From contig NZ_CP192738.1 of NCBI RefSeq assembly GCF_050749805.1, positions 5,828,001-5,892,000 on the forward strand: 64,000 bases of DNA, given 5' to 3'. The first letter of the stretch is position 1. Each line of letters starts with the position of its first letter. Below, one piece after another: positions 1 through 8,894 of this stretch. Position numbers and translations under genes: made by a program. Source of the DNA: Hahella sp018986435. GTDB taxonomy: Bacteria > Pseudomonadota > Gammaproteobacteria > Pseudomonadales > Oleiphilaceae. Under the pieces are notes generated by a model. It had not been told where the DNA came from and made no database searches. It worked only from the letters and a program-made list of their open reading frames with translations.

Positions 1-1537
1 GCAGGGTTTTCATCAGTTCCACGTAAGAGGCCATCAAACCGGCGCGACGGGCGTTGGCGATGGAGAAATCATCCGGGTTGCCGGCGTCATTCATGCTGGT
101 GGGATATTCGTAGTCGATATCCACCCCGTCAAAGCCATAAGAACGCAGGAACGCCACCACCGAATCGGCGAAGGTGTTGATGCCCTGCTGATTGATGCTG
201 TTATCCGCATTGGTGGTCATGGTGTAGAAGCCGCCGCTGTCGACGCGTTTGCCGTCATCGTCGAAATAGCCGCCGGTTTCCGCCCAACCGCCAACGGAGA
301 TCAGAGTCTTCACGTTGGGATACTGCTTCTTGAACTTATTCAGCAGGTTGAAATGGCCCTTATAGGAATAGCTCGGGTCCATTTCCGCGCCTTCCACGCC
401 GTCCCAGGTCAAGCCGGTGGCGGCGTTTTCCGGATTATTCACATTGCCCACGGAGATCTTGTTGTTTCCATCCACATGAGCGAACGCGTAGTTAATATGG
501 GTCAGCTTCTCCCAGGGAATATCGCTGGCCAGATAGGACGGCGCGCCATTCTTGCCGGTGCGCCAGGACGTGAAGTAACCGATGATGCGACGGGGATGAT
601 CCGCGCCCATTTTTTCGCGGCCGTTTTCATCGTAGATGCTGCAGTAGGGCACATCGACGCCTGGCGTCTGATAGAGACCTTCCGGACGACAATCTTCGCC
701 GCCGGGATCGGTTCCGCCATTCACTTTGATGGCGACCGCTGGAGCCATGCCGCTCAGACCTTTATCGTCAATCGCCTTGGCGGCGATGCGATGGCCGCCA
801 GCCTTGGCTTTCCAGTCCATTTCATAGGGTGCAGCGTCGTCTTCGCCGATCAGGGCGTTGTCCACATAGAACTCCACCTTGCTGACGGAGCCGTCCGCAT
901 CCGCGGCGTCAACGCTGATATTGACGTTATCGTCCACATTGAATTCTTCGCCCGCTTTGGGAGACGTCACGCTGGCCGTAGGAGCCTGATTATCCGGTGG
1001 CGTATCGTCATCGGAAACTTTAATGCTGGCCTTGCCGGACGTGGCGTCGGCATCGTCGTCATCCACCGCAGTAGCGCTGACAGTGTGGTCGCCCAGCTCC
1101 GCCTTCCACTCTACGGAATAAGGCGCGCTGTCGTCTTCGCCGACCACTTTGTCATCCACCATAAAGGTCACTTTGGCGACTGAGCCGTCCTCATCGGACG
1201 CGTCTGCGGATAACACGACATTGTCGCCGACGGCGTATTCAGAGCCGGACTTAGGCGCAGTCAACGTCACGCTGGGCGGTTTGTTATCGACTGGGCCGCC
1301 GTCGTCGCATTGCCCCAGGGGCTTCCATTCCTGCCAGTCGCCGGAATGAGTTTCAGGATCGGCGCCCTGCGACCAATAGGCCGCCTCATAGGCGCTGTTT
1401 TTGTGCTTCACTTTCGCGCCGCCGGTGTATACGGCGCCGCTGTCCCAGTCGGAAAGTCCCGCGCAATCATAGGCGAACGCCGATTGGCTGAGGGCTCCCG
1501 CAGCAATCAAGGTGGCGGTCAGCAATTTCATTTTCAT
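1..1537 (-). CDS. Secreted GH18 chitinase, 3' end beyond the window
   Basis: Endochitinase that hydrolyses chitin outside the cell. About 512 residues are inside the window and the C-terminus runs off the left edge with no stop. After a Sec signal peptide (about 1-22, ending SAFA) comes a type 5/12 chitin-binding domain (about 24-75, with the aromatic-rich YWSQG and WKPLG segments). Two Ig-like domains follow, each with a SVSKVEFYVD/SVAKVTFMVD-type strand (about 85-165 and 172-255). The GH18 barrel starts near residue 300. Its SxGG strand reads ISVGG and the catalytic DxxDxDxE motif reads DGVDIDYE at 470-477, with Glu477 as the expected acid. The start lies 29 bp after the stop of the GH19 chitinase, so the two are probably co-transcribed. 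An in-frame ATG two codons later is an equally possible start. Family assignment is secure; substrate detail is inferred. Confidence 0.93.
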   Translation of the reverse strand, partial: MKMKLLTATLIAAGALSQSAFAYDCAGLSDWDSGAVYTGGAKVKHKNSAYEAAYWSQGADPETHSGDWQEWKPLGQCDDGGPVDNKPPSVTLTAPKSGSEYAVGDNVVLSADASDEDGSVAKVTFMVDDKVVGEDDSAPYSVEWKAELGDHTVSATAVDDDDADATSGKASIKVSDDDTPPDNQAPTASVTSPKAGEEFNVDDNVNISVDAADADGSVSKVEFYVDNALIGEDDAAPYEMDWKAKAGGHRIAAKAIDDKGLSGMAPAVAIKVNGGTDPGGEDCRPEGLYQTPGVDVPYCSIYDENGREKMGADHPRRIIGYFTSWRTGKNGAPSYLASDIPWEKLTHINYAFAHVDGNNKISVGNVNNPENAATGLTWDGVEGAEMDPSYSYKGHFNLLNKFKKQYPNVKTLISVGGWAETGGYFDDDGKRVDSGGFYTMTTNADNSINQQGINTFADSVVAFLRSYGFDGVDIDYEYPTSMNDAGNPDDFSIANARRAGLMASYVELMKTL

Positions 1538-1566
1538 AATTTATAGTCCTTTTGCGGTCGCGGGCT

Positions 1567-3048
1567 TCATTGTCCCGCTGTTTGTTGTTTTTCATCAGTC
1601 ACGACGGTGACGTTGAAAAAGTTCTCCACGCAGCTGCGATAGTCGCCTTGCGCCAGCGCGAAGTACGGGGTCTGATAGCCGACCAGCTTGCAGGCGAAAG
1701 ATTTGCCTTCGGGCATGTCCGGGTAGTAACCCCAATCCTGATCCCAGTACACCTGCAATGCGCCGGAGCCTTGGGTGTCGAAGCTTTTCTGATCCTTGCA
1801 TCCCAACTCTTCGTTGGCGCCAATGGCGACATTGAGCGCCTGGGCGTGGTTGCGGTAATAGTCGATGCGATTGACGGATTGCGGCTTCTCATAACCGTGA
1901 CCGCATTCGATGCCGCCATTGATGATATTGGTGGTGGCGCCAAAACCCGGTTTGATGCCCAGTTGCGCATCGTGAGCGTTAGGCGTCCAGGTCCCATCCA
2001 CTACGTGCAACATGCTGGGTTTCGGAGACGCCGGATACACGAAGAAAAATACGGCGGAAGCCAGGTTCAGCCAGGTGTCGGCGACTTTTTCAGGATCGTT
2101 CAACAACACCCTCACATCGCCGTACATGGCCTGGGAAAAGGGACCGTAGTTGTAGTTGTAACTGAGCTGCTTGGCGCCGCGGCCAAAATATTTCAGGTAG
2201 TCGCCGCTGGCGTCCTTCCCGCAAGGCCAGGTTTTGCCCTGCCAGGTGTCCGGACTGCATTCCGCGTTGTAACCGCATCCTGAGTTATTCGCGTCGCACC
2301 CGGCTTCTCTGACGAACACCAAGCCCTGACGCCACTGGGGAATGGAGGAATTGCCATCATGACCGCCAGTTTCCTGCGTGAAGTGAGCGAACATGGTCGC
2401 CAGAGATTTACGGCAAATGGCGTCGCTGTCGCGGCCGTCATCATAGGTGGAGCAGAATCCTTTGAATTTACCCACGGCTCTCAAAAAGCGGGTGTAGGTG
2501 TAGGATTCATGACGCTGCGGGAAGGTCTGCTCGAACTGAGCGGAAGACATGATGTTCTCCACCCGCTTGACGTTCGCCGGGTTAGACGCGGCGCCGGGAA
2601 CGATGGCTTCGACTTGAGCGTTATCCAGGGTTTTGACGGAGTCTTTGACTTTGTTGAAGAGAGGCGTATCGGTGAGGCTGGCTTCCGCTGCGTCCAGCGC
2701 AGAGGCTTTCATGCTGTAGCCGCCGCCCGGTAGAGGTTGCGGCAGATCACTGGCGCTATCGTCGCCATCTCCCGGATTATCGCCGCCATCGCCGGGGCTG
2801 TCGCCACCGCTGCAGGAGGCGTCGCAAGGTCCTACTTGCTTCCAGGGGCCCCACTCTCCCGAGGCGGTGGGATCATCTCCCTGCGTCCAGTAGCGGGCCT
2901 GAAAAATCGTATTGGCGGTGTGCGCCTGATCGCCGCCCTGATAAACGGAGTTGCTTTTCCACTCCGGCACAGCAGCCATGACCACTGCGCTGGATAGACA
3001 GAAAACAGAGGCTAATATCCCCATTCCGAATCTAAATTGAGTACGCAT
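1567..3048 (-). CDS. Secreted GH19 chitinase with N-terminal chitin-binding domain
   Basis: Family 19 chitinase, 493 residues, secreted. A signal peptide (about 1-25) is followed by a type 5/12 chitin-binding domain (about 27-75, YWTQGDDP and WKQVGPC). A Gly/Asp/Ser-rich linker (about 80-105) leads to a lysozyme-like GH19 catalytic domain. HFTQETGG holds the likely catalytic Glu226. The family signature appears as GRGAKQLSYNYNYGPFS at 289-305. Start is ATG with AGGAA seven bases upstream. It is the first gene of a two-gene unit with the GH18 enzyme. GH19 enzymes invert and GH18 enzymes retain configuration and they attack different chitin faces or crystal forms, so co-expression of both suggests real chitin use. 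The long upstream region (3049-3465) carries phased TGGTAT repeats that may be an operator. Confidence 0.94.
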   Translation of the reverse strand: MRTQFRFGMGILASVFCLSSAVVMAAVPEWKSNSVYQGGDQAHTANTIFQARYWTQGDDPTASGEWGPWKQVGPCDASCSGGDSPGDGGDNPGDGDDSASDLPQPLPGGGYSMKASALDAAEASLTDTPLFNKVKDSVKTLDNAQVEAIVPGAASNPANVKRVENIMSSAQFEQTFPQRHESYTYTRFLRAVGKFKGFCSTYDDGRDSDAICRKSLATMFAHFTQETGGHDGNSSIPQWRQGLVFVREAGCDANNSGCGYNAECSPDTWQGKTWPCGKDASGDYLKYFGRGAKQLSYNYNYGPFSQAMYGDVRVLLNDPEKVADTWLNLASAVFFFVYPASPKPSMLHVVDGTWTPNAHDAQLGIKPGFGATTNIINGGIECGHGYEKPQSVNRIDYYRNHAQALNVAIGANEELGCKDQKSFDTQGSGALQVYWDQDWGYYPDMPEGKSFACKLVGYQTPYFALAQGDYRSCVENFFNVTVVTDEKQQTAGQ

Positions 3049-3230
3049 AGTTATTTCCTTGAGGCAAAACGTCCCGGCGTTTACGGGACTCCTTATTGGA
3101 TTTTTGTAATAAGCGGCCCAGGCCGGTTTACTGGGCTGCGCCTTGCACGCCTCGTTAGGGCTATATTGGACCGCCTATACCGTACCACTTATATCAATGG
3201 ACCTACCTACCACATGAGATTACTTATTAT

Positions 3231-3284
3231 TGGTATCTCAATGGTATATATTAGTACACGAATTGGTATCATCCAGAAAGGTAT
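3231..3284. promoter_or_regulatory. Phased TGGTAT half-sites upstream of the chitinase pair
   Basis: The sequence TGGTAT occurs at 3231-3236, 3242-3247 and 3264-3269. The offsets are 11 and 22 bp, so the copies lie on one face of the helix. A degenerate copy (TAGTAC, 3252-3257) fills the gap and AGGTAT lies at 3279-3284. The 9-mer ATTGGTATC is repeated exactly at 3229-3237 and 3262-3270. The cluster sits about 180-235 bp upstream of the GH19 start in the otherwise gene-free 3049-3465 region. TGGTAT half-sites recall the NagQ (GntR) boxes described for N-acetylglucosamine genes in Xanthomonas, but those are palindromic and these are direct repeats. Function is inference. Confidence 0.4.
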
Positions 3285-3423
3285 TTTTTCTATGCAATTT
3301 GGCGGATGAAGTGAGTGGCCGCCGAGGCCGAAAGGCAATACGCAACAGTTTGTTTTATTTGATTTTAACTTAGGGTAAGCGTTATTTATTTGAGGCGAGT
3401 TAGCGTGAAAAACAAAGCGACAG

Positions 3424-3454
3424 GCATAAGAGGCACTGCCTCTTATGCTTTTTT
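3424..3454 (+). terminator. Perfect 12-bp hairpin followed by T6
   Basis: GCATAAGAGGCA (3424-3435) and TGCCTCTTATGC (3437-3448) are perfect reverse complements around one central base, followed on the plus strand by six T. This is a textbook intrinsic terminator in the plus direction, yet no plus-strand gene precedes it. It lies 18 bp past the stop of the minus-strand chemoreceptor. In that direction a U-tract (GTTTTT) comes only about 8 nt after the stem, so it may still end that transcript. Strand assignment is therefore uncertain. Confidence 0.6.
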
Positions 3455-3465
3455 ATTCTGAGTAA

Positions 3466-5436
3466 TTACACCTGAAATGCGGTGGAAAGGGTTTTGAGTT
3501 CGTCCGCCAGGCGACTTTGCTCGCCGGCGGCGGCGGAGATTTGGTCCCCGGCTTCCTCAGCAACCTGAGATTTTTCTCCAATTGACTGCATCTTGGAGGC
3601 GATATCGCCGCTGGCCTGCGCCTGCTGTTCCACCGCCGCCGCAATCTGCAACGCGCGCTGATTGATGTCGTGGATCGCCGCCAGCACGTCGTTCAGCACC
3701 TGACGCACCTCGCCCGCACTCACCACGCTCTTGTTGACGGAATCCTTGCTCGCCTCCACTTTCAACACCGCCCGGCCGCTTTCGTCCTGGAAAGCGCGGA
3801 TCATATCTTCAATTTCTGTGGTTGAACTCTGAGTGCGTTGCGCCAACGAACGCACTTCATCCGCCACCACGGCGAACCCACGTCCTTGTTCACCCGCGCG
3901 CGCCGCCTCAATGGCGGCGTTGAGCGCCAACAGGTTGGTTTGTTCCGCGATGCTTTTGATGACGTCCACCACCTGGAAAATACGCTCGCTGCTATCACGC
4001 AGACTGCGAATAGAAGTCGAGGCTTCGCCGACCTGCGCCGCGACGGTATCAATAGTCGCCGCCGCATCCGAGATCAGCTCATTGGCTTTGTTCACCAGTG
4101 AATCTGCGGAACCAGCGGCGCTGGAGGCGCTGGACGTGTTCTCCGCAACCTCTTTGATGGAAGCGCTCATTTCCTCGATGGCGGAGGCGACCATGAGCGT
4201 ATCCTGCTTCTGAGTCCCCAGGCTGTCCGCTGTGGTGGCCACCGTCACGGCGCTTTCTTCCGCCACGGACGCCAATTGCCCGCTGCAGGCGGAAATCCGG
4301 TGTACCGCGTCGCGGAAGTTATCCAGCATATCGTTCAGCAGGCTTGCGATTTCCCCCAGTTCATCTCCCGCCAGGACTTTCGCCCGACTGCGCAGGTCTT
4401 TACGAATGGACACCGCGCGCATGGTCTCCATCAGGCTGCTCACCTGCTTGTGCACGCCATGGGTCAGAAATGTCGCCATACCCCCGACGATGACCAGAGA
4501 AATCAGAGTCAGCGCGCAATGCCACCATAGCAAACTCAGATCATCGCTCTTAACCTGCTCAGCTAGCGCCAACACATCACTCGTCAATTTATCTTCGATG
4601 TTTTTCAGCAGGTTAATGCGTCCAGTTGACTGCTTGAACCAATCCGCCGCATCCTGCTGCAACTCGCCGCTCAAGGCGAAGCTGCGGTATTTTTCCACCT
4701 TTTCCACCGCATCGCCCTGCAAGGTGCGCTTGCGATATTCAACCTGCTCAGGCTGGGCGAACTGGTCGAAGGTATCCAGGTAGACATTCTGTTCGCTGAC
4801 CAACCGGATAAATTTTTCATAATTTCCGGGCGCAAACTTCCCGGCGGCGAAAGTATTGCTGAGCACCGCCCGCTCGATTCCCGCCCGCTCCTTGCCCTGC
4901 AGAAAGTTGTAATAAGCCATCAGCGCCGAACTGATTTGAGGCGTCACCGCGTCATCGGCGATGGTCGCTGCGGAGGAAAGCAGCAGTGCGTTAATCTTGG
5001 TGTAGTAGCCGATGGCTTCGGCGGCGGGAATATTCAGGCTGTCGACCCGTTGTCGGATCTGCGGCATTTGCGCTATCAAGTCATCGACTGTTTTCATCAG
5101 CTCCAACAGTTGCGGTCTGACGATCATGTCGCGGTGTTTGGTCAGAAAGGCGGATAGTTCAGAGCGTCGTTGATCAGTCAGGGTGCGCTGTTCTTTGAGG
5201 GTGTCGCCGAACGCCTTGCCTCCCGATCCCAAATACCCGGCGCTGGCGCCGCGCTCTTTTTGCAGTTCGTGGGTCAGATAACTGCTTTTTCCCGCCAGCG
5301 CCACCATGTAGGTGAGATCATCCGCTTGCCGGTACTCGCGCAAAGACTCGGAAATAATCACATAGGCCAGTATCAAGAGACAGGCGGCGGCTGGCGCCAC
5401 CAGTAAAACTAGCTTCTGAAAGAAATTGAGCTTCAT
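3466..5436 (-). CDS. Methyl-accepting chemotaxis protein with NIT sensor domain
   Basis: Inner-membrane chemoreceptor, 656 residues, that should signal to CheA/CheW. TM1 is at about 9-29 and TM2 at about 305-326. The periplasmic part between them is helical and begins KERGASAGYLGSGG, typical of NIT (nitrate/nitrite-sensing) domains. A HAMP linker covers about 328-380 and the cytoplasmic signalling domain runs from about 384 to the end. The conserved hairpin tip reads EQTNLLALNAAIEAARAGEQ and continues GRGFAVVADEVRSLAQR. No C-terminal NWETF-like pentapeptide is present, so it probably depends on other receptors for efficient CheR docking. ATG start with GGAG six bases upstream. It is monocistronic between the AraC gene and the chitinases. 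The ligand is unknown; nitrate is suggested only by the family name. Confidence 0.93.
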   Translation of the reverse strand: MKLNFFQKLVLLVAPAAACLLILAYVIISESLREYRQADDLTYMVALAGKSSYLTHELQKERGASAGYLGSGGKAFGDTLKEQRTLTDQRRSELSAFLTKHRDMIVRPQLLELMKTVDDLIAQMPQIRQRVDSLNIPAAEAIGYYTKINALLLSSAATIADDAVTPQISSALMAYYNFLQGKERAGIERAVLSNTFAAGKFAPGNYEKFIRLVSEQNVYLDTFDQFAQPEQVEYRKRTLQGDAVEKVEKYRSFALSGELQQDAADWFKQSTGRINLLKNIEDKLTSDVLALAEQVKSDDLSLLWWHCALTLISLVIVGGMATFLTHGVHKQVSSLMETMRAVSIRKDLRSRAKVLAGDELGEIASLLNDMLDNFRDAVHRISACSGQLASVAEESAVTVATTADSLGTQKQDTLMVASAIEEMSASIKEVAENTSSASSAAGSADSLVNKANELISDAAATIDTVAAQVGEASTSIRSLRDSSERIFQVVDVIKSIAEQTNLLALNAAIEAARAGEQGRGFAVVADEVRSLAQRTQSSTTEIEDMIRAFQDESGRAVLKVEASKDSVNKSVVSAGEVRQVLNDVLAAIHDINQRALQIAAAVEQQAQASGDIASKMQSIGEKSQVAEEAGDQISAAAGEQSRLADELKTLSTAFQV

Positions 5437-5488
5437 GAGCCACTCCGTCTGCTGGGGGTATATCCATCAAGAGCAATAGCCTGACGCA

Positions 5489-5507
5489 CGGACGCTTAAA
5501 GCGTCCG
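5489..5507. promoter_or_regulatory. 19-bp palindrome in the chemoreceptor 5' region
   Basis: CGGACGCTTAAAGCGTCCG is a perfect inverted repeat (9 bp arms, one central base) 53 bp upstream of the chemoreceptor ATG. It could be an operator or an mRNA hairpin in the 5' leader. Confidence 0.4.
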
Positions 5508-5559
5508 CAACGTCTTTAACAATAGACTATCCGCTCAATTTGCCCCAAGGACGAAGCAT

Positions 5560-5573
5560 GCAGAATATTCTGC
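5560..5573. promoter_or_regulatory. 14-bp palindrome between araC-type gene and chemoreceptor
   Basis: GCAGAATATTCTGC is perfectly palindromic. It lies just past the AraC-type stop codon (5597) and upstream of the chemoreceptor promoter region. Length and symmetry suit a dimeric repressor site. No regulator can be named. Confidence 0.3.
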
Positions 5574-5596
5574 GCAGCGAATTTACTCGGTTCGGA

Positions 5597-6757
5597 TCAG
5601 CGAGAGAACGCTTCTTCGGGAACAAATGATCCCCGCGTGGGCAGATTACGGTTGTTCAACGCAGGCGCCCAGGACAGCTCCGGCGATAGCGAACCCAAAG
5701 AGGAATCTCCGCGCTGACGCCGCAACCAGCGTTCCTGCCGTTGCAGCATTTCCCGATATTGCGCCGGGGGCATGCCGGTCCAGCGCTGGAATGCGCGACT
5801 CAAGGCGCTTTGTTCGGAGAAACCGACCTGCACGGCGATCGCGGCGAGGTCGAGTTTAGTGGTTTGCATCAGCGCCAGAGTCTGCATGAACTTGCGACGG
5901 TCCAACAACATGCGGAAACTTGCTTGCTCGCTTTTCAGTTGTTTGCCCAGTTCAATGGGTTCCATGCCCAATTGGGACGCCACCATTTCCATGCTGGGAA
6001 ACAATTCCCCCGGTAGATTCGCCAGCACCCGGTTGACCTGAGCTGAGACGTTGCGGGAGCCCGGTCCAAGCATTTTCAGCAGACGCTCTTTCAGCGCTTC
6101 GAAGACCAGTGTGTCGCCCACGCAGAGGGTGTCGCGATTGGCGCCTTCCAGTGAAAAACGCACCGAGTCCACCGGACTGTGAAAACTCACCCGGCAACCC
6201 AGCTCTTTTTCATACTGCACCGGATCGCCGACCGGCGCATGCTTGAAAGTGACCAGCGTAGCGCGCGCCTTGATGCCGGAGATGCGGCTGCCCAGCGCTT
6301 TCCAGCAACTGATGAACGCTTCCACCAGATGGTCCAGCATGAGTTTGCGCGGCCAGTTGTCTTTGAAAACGCAGGTGACGGCGTCTTCTTCCACTACCAG
6401 TTGCAACTCCCCGATGGAGCTGACCGCCCGTTGCGCCTTGCGCAGCACGGACAGCGCCTCCTCCACGGAAGGCGCAGAGCTGACGATGTAGCCCAGAATG
6501 GAATAGGTCGAGGCGTCGATTTCCGCCCCAAACCTCAACCCCATGTAGGGATCGCGGGTTTCCGACAGCGCCCGTGCGGTCAGCTCGTTGAGCATGCGCG
6601 CGGGAACCCAGCAACGTTCGTCCAACAACTCCCTTAACCCCTTCACCGCATCCACCAAGGCCTGCTCATCAAGCCGGCTCTCTCGTAGATATGCGAGATA
6701 TGAAAATACGAAGCTACAGTGAATAGATGGCTCAACACCCTGTTTTACGAACGACAT
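5597..6757 (-). CDS. AraC-family transcriptional regulator
   Basis: DNA-binding regulator of about 386 residues. The N-terminal two thirds match the ligand-binding half seen in AraC proteins of the OruR/ArgR-like type (Arabinose_bd-like; GLRFGAEIDASTYSILGYIV near residue 80). The C-terminus has the paired AraC HTH, with LAAIAVQVGFSEQSALSRAF and a following GMPPAQYRE as the second recognition region. A GTG two codons earlier is in frame, but ATG at 6757 has AAGGAA at proper spacing and is preferred. It is the last gene of the long minus-strand peptide-uptake block, 44 bp past oppF. Position suggests it controls that block, perhaps sensing an amino acid or peptide. This is inference; it could instead act on the chemoreceptor downstream. 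Confidence 0.85.
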   Translation of the reverse strand: MSFVKQGVEPSIHCSFVFSYLAYLRESRLDEQALVDAVKGLRELLDERCWVPARMLNELTARALSETRDPYMGLRFGAEIDASTYSILGYIVSSAPSVEEALSVLRKAQRAVSSIGELQLVVEEDAVTCVFKDNWPRKLMLDHLVEAFISCWKALGSRISGIKARATLVTFKHAPVGDPVQYEKELGCRVSFHSPVDSVRFSLEGANRDTLCVGDTLVFEALKERLLKMLGPGSRNVSAQVNRVLANLPGELFPSMEMVASQLGMEPIELGKQLKSEQASFRMLLDRRKFMQTLALMQTTKLDLAAIAVQVGFSEQSALSRAFQRWTGMPPAQYREMLQRQERWLRRQRGDSSLGSLSPELSWAPALNNRNLPTRGSFVPEEAFSR

Positions 6758-6801
6758 AGACACTTCCTTACTACAACTAAAACTCGATTACGTCCTTATG
6801 A

Positions 6802-7794
6802 TCACGCGTGATGGCAGGCGACGCGGCGTTGACCGTCCGCTACCTCACGCAGTTCCGGTTTGGTCTCTTCGCAGACCTGCGTCGCCATGGGGCAACGGGT
6901 AACGAAGGGGCATCCCAGCGGGGGATTGATGGGCGACGGCAAGTCGCCTTCCAGCAACAGTACATCCTTGCCGCGCTCCAGTTCCGGATCTGGAATCGGC
7001 ACCGCGGAGATCAGCGCTTTGCTGTAGGGATGCAGAGGCTCCCGATACAGATCGCGACTGTTCGCCACCTCCATCACATGCCCCAGATACAACACCATGA
7101 CCCGATCGCTGATGTACTTCACCAGGTTAAGGTCATGGGCGATGAATATCAGCGACAGGCCCAGCTCCCGCTGCAGCTTTTTCAGCAGATTGACGATCTG
7201 CGCCTGAATGGATACGTCCAGGGCGGACACCGGCTCGTCGCAGATGATCAGGTCCGGCTCCAGCACCAGGGCGCGGGCGATGCCCACACGCTGACATTGT
7301 CCGCCAGAGAACTCATGGGGATAACGATTAACCTGATTGGCGTGCAGACCCACCGTCTCCATGATGCTGACCACTTTCGCCTCCCGCTCCGCGGAAGACA
7401 TCTCCGGATAATGGGTCCTCAACGGCTCGGCGATGATCTCCCCCACGGTCATCCGTGGAGACAGCGAGGCGATGGGGTCCTGAAACACCATTTGCAGTTT
7501 CTGGCGTCGCTTGCGCAACTGCGAGGGCGAGAGTCCGAGCATGTCTTCTCCCTGCCACACGACTTTGCCCTGCACGTTCTGCAGCATGCCAAGAATCGCG
7601 CGCGCCAGGGTGGACTTACCGCAACCGGACTCCCCTACAATGCCGAGAATTTCCCCTGGATACAGGTCGAAACTGATGTGGTTCACCGCTTTCAGCTGCA
7701 ACGCATCTCCCCGCCACGGCCAGACGCCGCCCCGCGGCAGATCGAAGCGGACGCAGAGATCCTGAACTCTCAATATCGGGTTGGCGCTGCTCAT
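6802..7794 (-). CDS. oppF: Oligopeptide ABC transporter ATPase OppF
   Basis: One of the two ATPases that drive peptide import through OppBC. 330 residues, usual family length. Walker A is GESGCGKST, the Q-loop region reads MVFQDPIASLSPRM, the signature is FSGGQCQRVGIARAL, and Walker B is LIICDEPVSALD. The C-terminal oligopeptide-transporter extension carries the cysteine pattern CPFVTRCPMATQVC, which in relatives binds an Fe-S cluster. ATG start with GAGGAG upstream. It is last of the oppABCDF order, 55 bp after oppD. It acts on the cytoplasmic face of the inner membrane with OppD. Confidence 0.93.
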   Translation of the reverse strand: MSSANPILRVQDLCVRFDLPRGGVWPWRGDALQLKAVNHISFDLYPGEILGIVGESGCGKSTLARAILGMLQNVQGKVVWQGEDMLGLSPSQLRKRRQKLQMVFQDPIASLSPRMTVGEIIAEPLRTHYPEMSSAEREAKVVSIMETVGLHANQVNRYPHEFSGGQCQRVGIARALVLEPDLIICDEPVSALDVSIQAQIVNLLKKLQRELGLSLIFIAHDLNLVKYISDRVMVLYLGHVMEVANSRDLYREPLHPYSKALISAVPIPDPELERGKDVLLLEGDLPSPINPPLGCPFVTRCPMATQVCEETKPELREVADGQRRVACHHA

Positions 7795-7849
7795 TGGGCG
7801 GCTCCTCTCATCATGTCGGCATTACCTTTGTTCTTATATTGCAACATCT

Positions 7850-8884
7850 TCATAACACATCTCCGCGCACGCCGGCCTCCAGCTCCAGACGCGCGCCGGC
7901 GGCGGGCGGCTCTTTTCTGTGCGGCGGCGTCCAGGGCTTGTGGCAGGCCCGCAAACGCGATCCGGACAACGCCTCCAGCGCAGGCACGCGCGCCTCGCAC
8001 TGCTCTCCCGCCTCGCAGCAACGCTCCGCAAACGGGCATCCCGTGGGCGGATTCAGCAGATTCGGTGGATTGCCGGGAATGGAATAAAGCTCGTCGCTTT
8101 CGTCATCCGGTCTAGGAATCGCTTTCAACAGTCCCTGGGTATAAGGGTGGGACGGCGTTTTGAAAATATCCAAAGTAGAGCCGTATTCCATCATGCGCCC
8201 GCCGTACATGATCATGGTGTGATCACAGGCGCCGGCGACAATGCCCAGGTCGTGGGTAATCAGTACAATCGAAATACTGAGTTCCCGCTGCAGCTCTCTC
8301 AATAGATGCATAATCTGGGCCTGAACCGTCACGTCCAACGCCGTGGTCGGTTCGTCCGCGATCAGCATCTGCGGATTGCACAACAGCGACATGGCGATCA
8401 TCACCCGTTGCCGCATGCCCCCGGAGAATTCATGGGGATACATGTTCACCCGCTCCCGCGCCTGCGGGATGCGCACCGCGTCCAGCATACGGATGGCTTC
8501 ATTGAGCGCGTCCTTTTTCGACATCCCTTTATGGTGCATCAGCACTTCAGATAACTGATCGCTGACCCGCATGAAAGGGTTCAGCGAGGTCATCGGGTCC
8601 TGAAAAATAATGCCGATTTCTTTCGAGCGGATGCGATTCAGCTCCTGCTCGCTCAGGCCGATCAGCTCACGTCCGTTGAACTTGATGCTGCCCGACACAT
8701 GGGCGTTGCTGGCCAGCAGCCCGAGAATGGCGAACACGCTCTGGCTTTTGCCGGAGCCGGACTCGCCCACAATGCCCAGGGTGGCGCCTTTTTCAACGCT
8801 GTAACTCAGTCCGCTGACCGCCTTGACCGATCCTTCGGGAGTGCTGAAGGACACGCTTAGATTTTCTACTTGCAACAATGTCAT
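7850..8884 (-). CDS. oppD: Oligopeptide ABC transporter ATPase OppD
   Basis: Partner ATPase of OppF, 344 residues. Walker A GESGSGKSQ, a Q-loop region IIFQDPMTSLNPFM, signature FSGGMRQRVMIAMSL, and Walker B LIADEPTTALD are all intact. The C-terminal cysteine motif reads CPFAERCCEAGEQC. In Walker A the usual final S/T after GK is S followed by Q, still consistent with nucleotide binding. The last about 25 residues after CHKPW are Pro/Ala-rich and look like a non-conserved tail. It starts 10 bp after the oppC stop, so translation is probably coupled. Confidence 0.93.
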   Translation of the reverse strand: MTLLQVENLSVSFSTPEGSVKAVSGLSYSVEKGATLGIVGESGSGKSQSVFAILGLLASNAHVSGSIKFNGRELIGLSEQELNRIRSKEIGIIFQDPMTSLNPFMRVSDQLSEVLMHHKGMSKKDALNEAIRMLDAVRIPQARERVNMYPHEFSGGMRQRVMIAMSLLCNPQMLIADEPTTALDVTVQAQIMHLLRELQRELSISIVLITHDLGIVAGACDHTMIMYGGRMMEYGSTLDIFKTPSHPYTQGLLKAIPRPDDESDELYSIPGNPPNLLNPPTGCPFAERCCEAGEQCEARVPALEALSGSRLRACHKPWTPPHRKEPPAAGARLELEAGVRGDVL

Positions 8885-8894
8885 AACCTTCGCC

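Noticed and set aside
353..1183. 276-codon plus-strand open frame
   Set aside because: Antisense shadow of the GH18 chitinase; no recognisable motif, and the minus frame has clear GH18 catalytic motifs.
6808..8115. 435-codon plus-strand open frame
   Set aside because: Antisense to oppF and oppD, spans two real genes, composition is typical of a shadow frame.
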